Translations under genes and position numbers: made by a program | Notes under the pieces: model-generated | The model's database searches: none | The model's input: only the letters and a program-made list of their open reading frames with translations | What the model was told of the DNA's origin: nothing | Shown here: positions 31,776 to 45,009 of the stretch, in pieces | Layout of the letters: every line of letters starts with the position of its first letter | Position numbering within the stretch: position 1 is the stretch's first letter | Assembly: GCF_005239225.2 (NCBI RefSeq) | Contig: NC_133295.1 | Coordinates: forward strand, 1,302,001 to 1,366,000 | Direction of reading: 5' to 3' | Length of the DNA: 64,000 nt | Source: Populus alba | Taxonomy: Eukaryota; Streptophyta; Magnoliopsida; Malpighiales; Salicaceae

Positions 31776-34700
31776 GATATGACAAGTGTGAAAAATAGGA
31801 CTTACCTGGCGAAGTCCTGAGGGGATGACAGAAGAAGGGCTGGAAAACTTGGTGCTTCTTGATAAGTCCCGATCATAGGATTTGAAAACTCGGTGTTTCC
31901 TGACTGCAAGGGTTGAAAACTCGAGGCTTCCCGATTGCAAGGTTGATCTTTTCATTTCTTTGGGATTTTCCTAATAGTAGGGTTCATCCCATCGTCCTTT
32001 TATTCCATGATCAAAACCGATTCTTTATTATCATCACCACCATGCTTCTTTCTTTTTCCACCATCTTGCTGGATCTCCTTAAGGATTTTCCTGTAACAAT
32101 TCAAAAATATGTGCAAAATTTTTTTTTTTTTTTTTTTTTTAGGTTAGATGATATGCATGCATCCTTACCTGATTTGAAATATAGGTCCCCCCCTCTTTGA
32201 TGCTCCATCGTCATAGGGTGCCTTTGTTTTCATTCCAAAGCTTTCCTTGCTCTTTCGATGCATTGGCTCATTCATGTGCAAGCCATCCACTCAGCTGTAA
32301 ATGTAGTGCCCAACCCGGGCTGTCTTCGACAATTACTGCTTGCATCGTTCATCAAGCTTGACCCTGCCCCCAAGTGTGGTACTGCTTGATTCATCATGAA
32401 GGATTTTCTCCTGGCTTCTTCTGAGAATTATCCTCTGATTGATTGTGTGCATCATGCCAATACCCATCAAAATTGTTAATCAGTCATGAACTTGCCTCTA
32501 TTTGAAACAGTACTCTTCAAGTACATGTTATCATCAGCCTTCTTGGAACTCATTCAGTCATCCAATCATGCATCCCATAGCTTGCAGTACAAAGGCTCAT
32601 GGTTGTATGCTCAGTGCTCTTCTCATGGACTCCTTTCAACTCTTCTAATCAGATTGTGAAAAGAAATGCCTCGGCCTCATCAATGATGCTACTTCTATCA
32701 CCCATACTCATGCGGTGAAGTGCTCATCTGGCTTAAAACAAATTGTCCCACACAGTCAGTCTTCGGGGTGGGTGCCTTTCTGACATTCATTCAATGCAGT
32801 TGCGTGGTAACGTCTGTCGATAACCATGTTTCAAAGGATGACAATATGAGATTGTCCTTCAAGTGCAGCATTGTTCCACAGTCAGTCTTGGTGGTGTGCA
32901 TATGTTCGATGTTCATTCAAATGCACTCACCCGATAACATCTGTCAGGAGTCATAGCCATGTTTCAGAGGGTTACCCAAGATGAAGATATGAAAATATCC
33001 TTCAAGTGCAGTGTTGCTCATCAATTGTTGCTGAAGTTCACTAAATCATGGATTGTCTTTGAACAACATTGCCCCTAGTTGATCTGAACATGCTCATTCT
33101 TCTGTTTACAACCAAATGGCTTTTGTGAATGCCAGGAATGACTTTGATGGACTTTGATGACTCATCATGTGATTCTTTCTTTGCCCCCAGTTGATCTGGA
33201 TACTGTTTGTTTTCCTTCTTAAGGTCCACTGTATTGCCCCCAGCTGCTCAACTTTTCAAGGAGTGTCGAGGACTTCAATGTCATTTCTATCAACGATTTT
33301 GCATACTCAATCAATGTTCTTCTGTGTTTGATAATCTTCCTTGTTCTGGAATCAACTCTCATATTTCAAAGATCATGTCTATTCAAAGTCTAGTTTGTTG
33401 AAATGAAATCAGAGATGTCCCTTTTTTGGAAATCTTTTGAAAATCAAGCTTTTTGATCAAAGACCCAACACACGTTATTCGAAATACACAGTCCTTTGAT
33501 TGTCTTGTATTTTGAAAACAGAAATCGACCCGTTGTAGGATTAAAATGGCTTTTTCCATGGTTCTTTGTATCAATTTGAATCCTTGATATTGGGTATATC
33601 ATTTGATGGTCTGTGATGAGGTGACATTTTTGTGAATTTCAAAAACAAGATGCTCAGGCTTTATCAAGAAAAGTTGTTTCTTTTCTTAGCATTTATTTTA
33701 TCAGCATGCATAATAACCAGTAGCTTAATTCATGAAGTCACGACCCTTATGGAAAAGCTCTTTAAGTTTTGAGAGCGCCATTTATCGGTTCAAATTTCTT
33801 ACTTGATTAAAAAGGGCTTTTAAAAGCACGTAATGCAGGCTATGGTTCATGGCTATGAAAGAAAGGAATTTCACAGGCTCAAAAGGTGTTTGAGGGTTTC
33901 AAAGACCTAGGATCAACATCAACTATTCATCAACTCTTTTCTATTGTTGTCTTTGTAGAGGAAACGACATATAACCTTGTTAACCTCAAAGTTTAGACTT
34001 TTCTTAACATAAGTCATAACGCAAATCCACATTTCCTTGATGAATAACGAACCTTAATCATCTGATAACATCAGAGGCTTTATAATGGACACCAAAAGTC
34101 ACGTTTATAGCTTAGTCTTTTTTTCTGGTATTGACTTTTGTTGTGTCCTTGATTGAAATTGCCTTTGCTTTTCATAGACATGATAGGCGTTTTCTTTCCT
34201 TTATCTTCGACTTGTCTTTAAGTGAAGGTAATTTCAACTTCTTCTCCGTTTTTTTTTTTCATTTTTTTTTTCATCATAGCCTTCCTCAAAACTTTCTTAT
34301 ATGCCCCCAGTCTATGTGTCTTCTTATAGCTCTCTTTCAATCATTGGACTTTTGTTCTAAGCCTTCCTCTTTATCCATTAATTATATCAATGTCTCCAAC
34401 ATATCTCTCATCTGCCCCCAGTATGGGGTGTGATCCTAGTCAGGGTTTTCATGAAAAGAATATTCTATTCAGCTCAAAATGGGACTACAAGGGATATAAC
34501 CTTTAGAAAGTGAAGGGATATCAAAGATGGCCTTTTCTCACTTCAAGCAAGGTCAGTTAGAACTGATAAATTTTGACCTCATCCAATGAATGATTTGGAC
34601 TTGTAAGAGTCATGATTCACGAGTCCATAACTATTGAATCCACTATATGTCATTATGCATACTGCTAAAACTTAGCTATATGATGTGTGGTTCAGTTTCA

Positions 34701-37130
34701 AAAGGTATGAGTTCAAAATTGTTTGGTCACGTCATGTCATTTCAACAAGAATCGAGTCATTTCTGCAATCAAAACACTTTTAATCTTCAGGATTGATTAT
34801 CCTTTATCGCATGTTGGAGTTTGATCAAAATATTTTATCAAAATAAAATGTTAAACATCTGTTGATTTCAAAACAACAAAGAGACAAAGCAAGACATATT
34901 TCGTTGAAGGATGAGATGTGATCCCAAAACAAAATGCAGAATTCCAAAACAATATGATTGACTGTTCATCACCATTCTTGAATCAGCTTTTCTGGCAATA
35001 TTTGCGTTTTGCCAAGCACTTTCGATCAACATGTCATTCTGAAGATGTTCGGGGGACAATATAGCCAATGACACCCTTCTTCACCGACTCCACTTGTCTC
35101 TTGCTCACCAACTTTCAGACTCAATTCTTGCAATTCTTGAAACTGTTCACTTGAAATGGTTGAGGACCCCACCATGACATCACATCTCTTTTCTGGATTA
35201 TACCAACTAGAAATTGGTGGTTGCATGGGATTTGTCGGAGTCAAGCAAAATTCTGGAATCTGGCAGATGCTGGTCGACAAACTTAAACGGCAGAGGAATG
35301 TCCCATCTTGGCAAATACATTTGAGCAATTGATGCTACCGTGAGACCTGGCTATACCCCACAATTAAGGGTTCACACCGTCGAAGTCATCTCTTGATTCA
35401 CCTCTCATCATTGTTCTAGAATCCTTGACAGAACCATCAATCTTTTCTCTCTTCATAGCTTGTTCAATTCTTCGGCAAATCCTCACAACATCATTTCAAT
35501 CTTCCAATGTTGTTGTGGTTGGTTGCGGATTGTTAGAAAACTTTCCAACAGCTTGGTAACCTTGGCAGCGCCCAGAAACTTGTATTATCGCCACTACCGA
35601 CGTGTGGAATCACTCATTGTCACTATTGGAAGAGCACCTGATGAATCTGAATCTCCATTATTTCTTCTTCGATTTCTCTCGAACGGTGCAGCAAACAAAC
35701 ACCTATAGAGGAAGTCCTGCTCTGTTGAAGTTTCAGTATTCTTCATGTTTTTCAGTCTAGGCATGTCTCCTCTCTACTTTTGCGTTTTAGTATTGACACT
35801 GTTTAGAGGAAAATCATAGATGATCTGAGACTACTGTGTTCTTTCTTGGATTTCCCACTTGCGGATCCACAAACAGAGTCCTGCCGAGAGAGCTCTGCTA
35901 CGATGAAGTTTGATGTCTGCTCATATTTTTCGGACAAGGTCTGGCTCTTCAACCTACTAAGAGGTTTTCGTGCTGAAACTGATGAGAGAAATATTTGCAA
36001 CTTATAAATCCCCTCTTGCATTCCCAATTTGCACAGCCATAAATGGATTTTTGTAGAGAGAGCTCTGCCTCATTAAAGTTTAGTGTTTAATCATGGTTTA
36101 TCAGACCATCTTGTGCTGCTGAGCTGGAATTGAGCTCATAATCAGGGTAACTTCAAAGCAGGCTAATGCACCATGTACAGGAGGCTAGTAGTCGTTTGGT
36201 TCCATTAGATGACAGGAATCAAAGTTGTCATTAGTTGATGACTGAAGGCATTGTTGTTGTTGTTCATGACTGAAAAGGAGAGATACATCTTCAAATGAAC
36301 GTGGACAGCAGTGTTCCCACAGAAGACTGTACAGTCATTCTCTTTCCATTTGATGCTCAACACTTGTTCAAGCAAATCTGAGTCTAGCTACTTCATCTTT
36401 GATGCTCCCAACCTCAATCTGGTAATGAGCCTCTATCTGACATCTTTCTTTGCTCCCATCATCTTTTTTTAATCACGTGCAGCACAGCTTGTGCGGAGGA
36501 CCTACCTTTCAACCCGGTACATGCATGATAAATGTATGAATATGTAATCTATATGATGAACTCGCCCTTCGAGGGGTGACAATATGATCGTAACTCTTGT
36601 ATGATGGAACAAGAATCATGATTTTTGCCCAAACTCTCCAATGAAAATTTTCAGAGTGACGGCCAATGCTTCAAGAAGGGTTTGCTCGGATGCAAAACAA
36701 ATATTTATGGAGCATACATCCTACAGGCATGTTCTATTCATTTTACGTGAGACAGGGTAGGTTTGCTACTTGGTCTCTACAAGGGGTCTCTTGTTGTCCC
36801 AGTGATTGCCCTCGTAAAGGCAATATAGGGGCCCAGCAGGTAATTGGTTGGCACGTGTCCAACTATTACCAGTCTAAGCACTCAACGAAGAGTTGGGGTT
36901 TACACAAACTTCAACCTTGACTCAAGTCATAAGGTAAGCTGCTAGTCCCCCACCTAACTTAAAGCAGGTGTGTGCTTAACAAAAATTAAAACTTGTGATG
37001 CATGAGAGAATTATATACAATGCATGAATAAAACACAAATAAAATAAAACAAAGTACAAAAAAAAAAAAAAAAAAAAAAGCTTAAACACATCAAAACACA
37101 AAGCTTAGTCCGATAAAGTTGAAAACAATA

Positions 37131-37282
37131 CCTTCCCCAGCTTATCTCAGGTAGGGTGTGTTAGGGGTGCTAATACCTTCCCTAACCACAATCAGTCCCT
37201 TACCCATGATCTCTGACAAGACCAGTACATCAGGTTTCCTAGTAGCTCTCAATAAATTACTAGGTGGCGACTCCCACGCACA
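37131..37282 (+). repeat. Inverted piece of the LTR next to LTR 2
   Basis: Reverse complement of about 28500-28620, including CAGGTAGGGTGTGTTAGGGG and CTAGGTGGCGACTCCCACG. It is placed head to head with the direct LTR copy that starts at 37283. The normal LTR end and primer-binding site are missing here. Confidence 0.88.
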
Positions 37283-38528
37283 ACCTGAGATAAGCTGCTT
37301 CGTGTTCTGATGTGATTTGAAAATTTAAAATATTAATTAAATTCTTAGGCTTGAATAAATCAGTTATTAAATCTCCGAATATATGTAGAAACTTGTCCTC
37401 ATATTTTCATGGAAAATACAACTTGATTTTATTTGTCCTTGAGATATTTAACCATATTTAAATTAACAAATAATTCTTTTTGTCTTTTTTTAATTTTTAT
37501 AATTCAATAACATATAATAAAAAATACAAACACACACATTCATATTTCACTATTTTATTTTTTTTGTTTCTTTTCTTTTCTTTTCTTGTCTTTTCTTTCC
37601 ATAATACAAATACAAATACAAATTCAAAACTAAATAAGAAATTACATCAAACAAAAATTACATTAAAATTACAATAACAGCCCTAAAACAATATGGAATT
37701 CACAGGAACACCTTTTGCACCACTGAAACAGTGCTGGGAGCATTTTCAGGGCAACTGAACGCTGGTGGCGCGTCTTCCCACGCGCCACCGTCACTGGCGG
37801 CGCGTGGGTTCACGCGCCGCCAAGAAATCTGGGCAGCGTGAGGGGCTGTAATGGCTTCCTCTCCTCTCCCTTTCTCTCGCCGGCGGTGACCTGCAATAAC
37901 AGAAAATGCACAACACAGTCGATTTTAGTTTTTTAGATCTGTTCAAGTTCTCTTCAGATCTGTCCCGTGCGGGTCTTTTGAATCTGCCTCGCTGCAGATC
38001 GGTCATCTCCTTCCTCTCCTCCGTTTCAGGTGGCCAGCAGTGAAGAGGGAAACGACTGAGAAGGGGGCGTTGCCGCTGGGACTGTTCGGCCGCTGCTGTG
38101 GTCGTCGCTGGGTTCTTCAGTTGCGGGGAGATCGGGTGCTGCTGTGGAGGAGCTGCTGCTGTTGGAGGATGGCGTTGATGGTCCGGAGGAGGAGGTGACG
38201 CTGCTGAGAGGGGGGAGGGTCTGGTGCTGGTCGGCCGAAGAAGGGCTGCTGCTAACCGGTTGAAGGAGAAACGGCTGAGAGGAGAGGATTTGTGGGAATC
38301 GGGAAGGTCCCTCTGATTTTCAAATGAAAATAGAGGCGTGGCCGAGAGAGGGGTGAGGGAGACAGTGAGGGAAGGGGGTGGTCCGGTGCTGATGAGAGGA
38401 AGATCGGCGTTGTGGGTGGTGCTGGTTTGGGGAAGAAAAAAAAAATGAAAATGGTGAGGGGGCTGTGCGGTTTTGGAGGAGAAGGGAGCTATGGCTGTGG
38501 GGGTTTTCTGAAAAATGGAGGTCCAGTG
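37283..38528 (-). mobile_element. LTR 2, truncated at both ends
   Basis: Direct copy of LTR 1 positions from about 28612 to 29858. It begins at ACCTGAGATAAGC after the inverted piece and stops at GGAGGTCCAGTG, where it joins the duplicated host flank (TGATACCAAG). The junction shares only TG, so it looks like microhomology joining. Confidence 0.9.
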
Positions 38529-39837
38529 ATACCAAGAAAAACTAGCTAGGCATAGATCAGGGGTAGAAGTCTCCAAGAACAGTTGTCATCAGACGAGACA
38601 CAAAGGGAGTTATAATTAGAGCACAAATTGCACGCACGTAGACTTGCTGGAAAAATGTCAATTTTTGAAATTAATATTGCCGTGTTTCCACATTCTTGCA
38701 TAGTCAACAAAGGGACCTAGCTACTTGTGTGGAAATATTTGCAATTGAATAATTCAACCTGCAGTTCTATATTCAGAACCACTTACTGGTTGCGAAGACT
38801 TGGAGGTCAAGGAGGGAAAGGACAGACCAAATGAAGATTCAGTTGCAGATATTTTCTGGACCATTGCCTATTGCTTTCTGACCTTGATATAAAATTGACA
38901 CTTCACGAGAGTCCCAATTTTACTGCAAGATCGGTTAGTACACTACAACAGCTAAGCACTGCACTCCAGATTTTTCTTTGTACGAACACAAAAAAAACAA
39001 AACGAAGGTAGATGTTGTATGTAACCGCAGATTTATCCAGCAAAAATCTGGATAATAGCATTATTGTCTTTTGTTGGCATGGAGTCTTATAGAAGACGAG
39101 GACGAGTGGTAGAAGTCCCCAGCAACGTACACTTCCCATAAGACGAGCTGCAGAGGAAGAGCACAAACTGTATCTATTAATTAGCAAGTAAACATATAAA
39201 TTGCTATTTTCTGAGAAACATATAAGTTGTTTAACCCTTCAAGTAAACAGTCCCCTGTTCTTGTTAATAATAGCAATAATAATCTACAGTACATGAACTG
39301 TATCTGTTAGCACAAAGACTAGCTGCAAATGTCAATTTTGGAAATTAGTACTGCCGTGTTTCCAACGCTCACTCTTGTGTGGAATTATTTGCAAGTGAAC
39401 CTTCAGTTCCATGAAGAGTGGACAGATCACAAAATGCAGACTTGTTCTCCCTTGTTGATGCTGAAAATAAGAGAAAGACCTTTTAATTAGGAGGACTAAT
39501 CCCAGAGTATCTTGAGGGCAAGAACCTTCAAACTCCATTAATTCTCCATTGATTGTCAGTACTTTTCTAGCAACTGTTCAATAAAGCTATTGCCAGAACG
39601 TGTTGACTGTAGACTGGATTGAAGTGGACATAAGAAGGTGAGGATGACTCTTTAACTCTGCAGCATCCCCACTTGCTTCAGCTGTGAGTAAACTACGATC
39701 GTAAATTATTAACAAGTTTTTTCTTCCGATGTTTTCTTGGAAATTACATTCTCAAAGTAATATTATTTCAATAAATTTGAATTATCAAAATAGAATACTC
39801 CATGTTATATTAAAGATAAAGGATAACATAGAGTATT
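38527..39837. repeat. Second copy of the host flank block
   Basis: Nearly identical to 27095-28403, including the embedded spacer motifs and the terminal GAGTATT before the LTR. See the matching entry for the first copy. Confidence 0.93.
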
Positions 39838-41956
39838 TGTCGCACCCCAAAAAAAAAAATCCTGGCGCGCGGCATCGGCTGACGATTTTTCTCGTTGTAG
39901 CGTTTGCTTTGAATTTGTTCGTGGGAGTCGCCACCTAGTAATTTATTGAGGGCTACTAGGAAACCTGATGTACTGGTCTTGTCAGAGATCATGGGTAAGG
40001 GACTGATTGTGGTTAGGGAAGGTATTAGCACCCCTAACACACCCTACCTGAGATAAGCTGCTTCGTGTTCTGATGTGATTTGAAAATTTAAAATATTAAT
40101 TAAATTCTTAGGCTTGAATAAATCAGTTATTAAATCCCCGAATATATGTAGAAACTTGTCCTCATATTTTCATGGAAAATACAACTTGATTTTATTTGTC
40201 CTTGAGATATTTAACCATATTTAAATTAACAAATAATTCTTTTTGTCTTTTTTTAATTTTTATAATTCAATAACATATAATAAAAAATACAAACACACAC
40301 ATTCATATTTCACTATTTTATTTTTTTGTTTCTTTTCTTTTCTTTTTCTTTTCTTGTCTTTTCTTTCCATAATACAAATACAAATACAAATTCAAAACTA
40401 AATAAGAAATTACATCAAACAAAAATTACATTAAAATTACAATAACAGCCCTAAAACAATATGGAATTCACAGGAACACCTTTTGCACCACTGAAAACAG
40501 TGCTGGGAGCATTTTCAGGGCAACTGAACGCTGGTGGCGCGTCTTCCCACGCGCCACCGTCACTGGCGGCGCGTGGGTTCACGCGCCGCCATGAAATCTG
40601 GGCAGCGTGAGGGGCTGTAATGGCTTCCTCTCCTCTCCCTTTCTCTCGCCGGCGGTGACCTGCAATAACAGAAAATGCACAACACAGTCGATTTTAGTTT
40701 TTTAGATCTGTTCAAGTTCTCTTCAGATCTGTCCCGTGCGGGTCTTTTGAATCTGCCTCGCTGCAGATCGGTCATCTCCTTCCTCTCCTCCGTTTCAGGT
40801 GGCCAGCAGTGAAGAGGGAAACGACTGAGAAGGGGGCGTTGCCGCTGGGACTGTTCGGCCGCTGCTGTGGTCGTCGCTGGGTTCTTCAGTTGCGGGGAGA
40901 TCGGGTGCTGCTGTGGAGGAGCTGCTGCTGTTGGAGGATGGCGTTGATGGTCCGGAGGAGGAGGTGACGCTGCTGAGAGGGGGGAGGGTCTGGTGCTGGT
41001 CGGCCGAAGAAGGGCTGCTGCTAACCGGTTGAAGGAGAAACGGCTGAGAGGAGAGGATTTGTGGGAATCGGGAAGGTCCCTCTGATTTTCAAATGAAAAT
41101 AGAGGCGTGGCCGAGAGAGGGGTGAGGGAGACAGTGAGGGAAGGGGGTGGTCCGGTGCTGATGAGAGGAAGATCGGCGTTGTGGGTGGTGCTGGTTTGGG
41201 GAAGAAAAAAAAAATGAAAATGGTGAGGGGGCTGTGCGGTTTTGGAGGAGAAGGGAGCTATGGCTGTGGGGGTTTTCTGAAAAATGGAGGTCCAGTGGGG
41301 GAGAAGGAGAAAATCTCAAAGGAGCTGGGGATCGTGGGTCTCTGCCCACTGCTCTCGGGACCCGACGAAAATGGCTTCCCCCCCCTCTTGCAAAGCTGGG
41401 AATGAGAAGAAATATGGGTTTTTTTTTCATTATGAGAAGGGCCAACATGTCGGCGGGAAACAAGGAAAAGAAGACCATGGGTGGGGGCTAAGTAATTAAT
41501 TTTTAGCCGAAAGAGAGGGATTAAATAATAGTATTGGGCCAGGGGCAACGGCTAATTTCGGGTGAAGAGAAAAAAATTCTTAGGTTGCCCCTCCTTCCAA
41601 AATTCAAAATTCCCTTAGGCAAAAATATTGTTTCGGACTCAAAATTGGTCCCTTAATTTTCTTTTTTCTTTTTTTTGTAAAATTTGATTTTTCTTGTTTT
41701 TTTGTATTTTTTGAAAACGAGCAATATCGACGTCGACTCAAATACGGAAAATCAATTATTTTAAAAATGACGCGTGAAAAGTCGAACGCGTTTGAAAATC
41801 CTTTGAAAAATTAAATTCTTTTTAGACGACGTTGAAAATGCTAAAATGACGAAAATATATTAAAAAACATATTTTTTGGATTTTCTTTGTTTTTCTCTAT
41901 TTTTGGATTTTTTTGAAAATATATAAAAAACATGGGTCAAAAATTGGGTAGCAACA
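39838..41956 (-). mobile_element. LTR 3 of the large element (2119 bp)
   Basis: Full-length copy of LTR 1, with the same ends TGTCGCACCCC and GGGTAGCAACA and only scattered differences. It is flanked by GTATT on both sides (39833-39837 and 41957-41961). Beyond it, AACAAAACTTATAATATTTT continues the host sequence seen uninterrupted near 23280-23330. It therefore marks the right-hand end of the insertion. Confidence 0.92.
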
Positions 41957-42237
41957 GTATTAACAAAACTTATAATATTTTGATGTAAGATTAGACATGA
42001 ATAGAATTCCACTTTGTATATATTGAGTCTTTAGTAATTAATAAATAAAGATTTGCTGATTTTTCCTTGAGAAAATTGGATTTAGTATCTTGTCAGACCT
42101 ATATACTCTTGAATCTAGCATGCATCTAAGTAAAAAAGAAATTGGATTTGGCATCGCTCAAGAGTTTCATGGGTTTGACTTCCTTGATCTGAAAGAAGAT
42201 TGATTCTCCCTTGTTGGAAATTATAAAATCATTTATG
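41957..42237. other. Host spacer between the LTR element and the LINE
   Basis: Diverged copy of 23280-23500, with no coding signal. It ends with AAAATCATTTATG (42225-42237), the left target duplication of the LINE. Confidence 0.6.
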
Positions 42238-44722
42238 TCAGTTTAGAAAAAGGGCTTCGTCAAGGAGACCCTCTTTCTCCTTTTCTCTTCAACATTGCGG
42301 TGCAGGGGTTGAGCTGCATGCTACAACGAGGGTGTGATCTGGGGCTGATTGAGGGAGTGAGCATCGGGCAGGCTGGTTTTCATTTATCTCATCTACAGTT
42401 TGCAGACGACACACTCATTTTTAGTTCAGCCTCCTTAGAAAGCATGCAGAATGTTAAGCGCATACTATTGTGCTTTGAGCTCATGTCAGGCTTGAAAGTT
42501 AACTTCTCCAAAAGCAGTATCTTTGGTGTGGGTATAGAAGATCACGTGTGTGATTACACTGCACAGACACTAAGATGTAAGCAAGGGCACCTCCCTTTCA
42601 AATATCTTGGCCTCCCCATTGGTGCAAATTCCTGCAGACTTCTGATGTGGAATCCTATCATTCAAAATATCAGCTCTAGGTTGGTTGCATGGAAAGGGAA
42701 GCTCTTATCGATAGGGGGAAGGTTATGCTTAATTAAATCAGTTCTTAGCAACTTGCCAATTTACTTTCTCTCTCTGTTCCCTATGCCTGTGGCGGTATCA
42801 ACAGCAATTGAAAAGAAGTTTAGATGCTTTTTTGTGGTCCGGAAAAGAGGAAGGCAAGTCTATATGCAATGTTGGCTGGCCAACTGTGTCGATGCCAAAG
42901 AGTGCTGGTGGACTTGGCATTGGATCTCTGCAAAACAAAAATAAAGCTCTACTATTCAAATGGCTATGGAGGTATGGCTCTGAGGAGTCGAGCATGTGGA
43001 AGGATGTGATTACAAGCATTTACAATCCTAAATACCACAGTCTTATACCGCAGGATCATATCACAGGTGCTGGAAGCACATGGTCTCGGCTTGTTAATTA
43101 CTGTGGCAAAGATTCTAGATTGCGGAATATTGTGACTAATAACACTGTGATGCTAGTTGGCAATGGAAAATGGATTAAGTTTTGGCTTGATGACTGGACA
43201 GGCAATGGCAGATTGGCAGAGAAGTTCCCTACTCTATTTCAGTTGTCCAATGATAAAGACGCCAGCCTAGAAAAGATGGGAATGTGGGATGGTCATGCAT
43301 GGTGCTGGGTTTTCTCCTGGATCAGAGATTTGAGAGGCCGGAATACTGGACTTCTTACTCAAATGTACGCTATTCTGTCAAGAATGCAACTGGACAAAGA
43401 AGCAGAGGATCGGCTTGTCTGGAAAGCCAATAACACAGGAAGATACTCGGTTAAATCTCTATGTGGGCTTTTATCTCCTAGTTCTCCATTGAACACTGTC
43501 TTCTCCTTTAAGGGGATTTGGAGAGGTCTCGTCCCACCTAAAGTAGAGGTTTTTTTGCTGGATGGCCATCATCAACAAAATCAACACCCGCAGCATGTTA
43601 GTTAAAAGAGGCATACTGGATATCTCAGCTGCAATCTGTCCGATCTGCTTGGCTGAGGAAGAAATGGTCGACCACCTTTTTATTCATTGCTACAAGCACT
43701 GGCTCATTTGGTCTAAAATCATCAATTGGTGGGGCTTAGCTTGGTGTTGTCCAAGGAACTTGGCAAATCTCTTCTCTCAGTGGGACTCTTTGGTTTATGG
43801 CAAATTTCAGAAAAAAGTATGGGGTGATGTTGTTCTTTTCTGCGACATGGTCTATGTGGCTTCTTCGCAATGATGTAATATTTAAGCAGAAGATCCCAGA
43901 TTATGATACTTTGTTCTTCCTTATTGTTACTCGGCTTTGCTTATGGTTAAAGGCTATTGAACCGGATTTTCCCTACTCCTCCTCAGATTTGCTTCGATCT
44001 GCTGAAGGTCTGGTTCGGTGGACTAATTCTCAAAAAGTTGAGGATTGGTATTATGTGGTCTCCCCCTATGACGAATAGATTCAAATGGAATGTTGATGGA
44101 TCCTCTATCGGAAAACCTGGCCCCTCCGGAATAGGTGGTGTTTTGCGGAATCATCATGGAATACTTTTAGGTATTTTTTCTATGCCGATTGGGATCTTAG
44201 ACTCTAATGTAGCTGAGCTGAGAGCAGTAGTCAAAGCTATCGAATTGTCAGCCTCTAACTGCTTCTTACATCATAAACATATTATTATCGAATCTGATTC
44301 TGCCAATGTCATTAGCTGGATGAATAATTCTTATAATAGGCCTTGGATTCATCATAAACTCTTCTCTTCAGCTCAGAGGCTAGCTTCATGTTTTGATTCA
44401 ATCACCTACTCTCATTCTTACCGGGAAAGCAATCTCATGGCAGATCATCTCGCTAAACAAGGAGTGCACAGAATATCTGATTTTGTGGCTTGGCTATGAC
44501 CCTCATAGATAATTTATCGGTACTTTGTTTAATCCAATGCAGATTATGTTGATTGGGGCATTCTTTTGGCTCCTATGCAGGAACCAGATGGTGGAAGGTT
44601 TTTATTGAGTTTGTAGGGTTTATGTTAAATAGGTTTGCTAGCTATTTCAGCAAACTTTTTCTCTGTGTAATGATTGCATTGCACAATTTTGCATTACTTA
44701 ATAATAACAGCTTCTTTCAAAA
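42238..44722 (+). mobile_element. 5'-truncated L1-type LINE with terminal RNase H
   Basis: A 2.5-kb plus-strand non-LTR retrotransposon tail flanked by 13-bp AAAATCATTTATG duplications (42225-42237 and 44723-44735). It begins inside RT at GLRQGDPLSPFLFNIAVQG, then has HLQFADDTLIF with the catalytic DD (about 42393), the KYLGLPIG and W.GKLLS.GGR blocks, a zf-RVT region (CPICLAEEEMVDHLFIHC, about 43640) and a C-terminal RNase H (FKWNVDGSSIGKPG, ESDSANV, NLMADHLAKQG). Frames shift near 42815, 43553 (a T-run insertion), 43840 and 44050, so it cannot make protein. The RNase H extension is typical of plant L1 elements. Confidence 0.93.
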
Positions 44723-44735
44723 AAAATCATTTATG

Positions 44736-45000
44736 TTTTGGGCTCTTTTTTTATTTGTCCATTTTTTTTATTCTTGATCACTTAAATCAATCTCCTTTTC
44801 TGGGAGTATTTTAAGATTTATAGAGTTATGAACAGATTGCTGTACAAATCTACGAGTGTGCAAGCAAATTAAAACAATTCTTATGAATTAAAAGAATAAC
44901 ACTCGACTGATTCTCACAACAGCAGCAATATTTGCAAGCAAAATAAAGTAATTCTGATGACTTGTAAGTCATAAATAACTATTAAAAAGTGTAACAAACG
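44736..45000. repeat. Orphan RLP 3' flank
   Basis: Matches the sequence downstream of the intact RLPs (18370-18560 and 51135-51370): TTTTGGGCTC, CTTGATCACTT, GAGTTATGAACAGATTG and CAGCAATATTTGCAAGC in order. No RLP coding sequence lies upstream, so it is the remnant of a further block copy. The LINE inserted at its edge. Confidence 0.8.
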
Positions 45001-45009
45001 TACCCATCA

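Larger units (their letters stand above)
30521..37130 (-). mobile_element. Non-coding interior of the large LTR element
   Basis: About 6.6 kb with no recognisable gag, protease, RT, RNase H or integrase motif in any frame. It starts with the polypurine tract and then has minisatellites (30620-31780), a T run (32118-32140), several GCCCCCAG repeats (33190, 33237, 34303, 34417) and an A run near 37058-37079. Large LTRs with a long non-coding interior fit a non-autonomous LARD-type derivative. The alternative is a heavily decayed gypsy element. No primer site was found, because the far LTR junction is rearranged. Confidence 0.7.

Noticed and set aside
32720..36920. Scattered 60-100 codon frames in the LTR-element interior
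   Set aside because: No motif, no conserved pattern and typical chance length for this composition.
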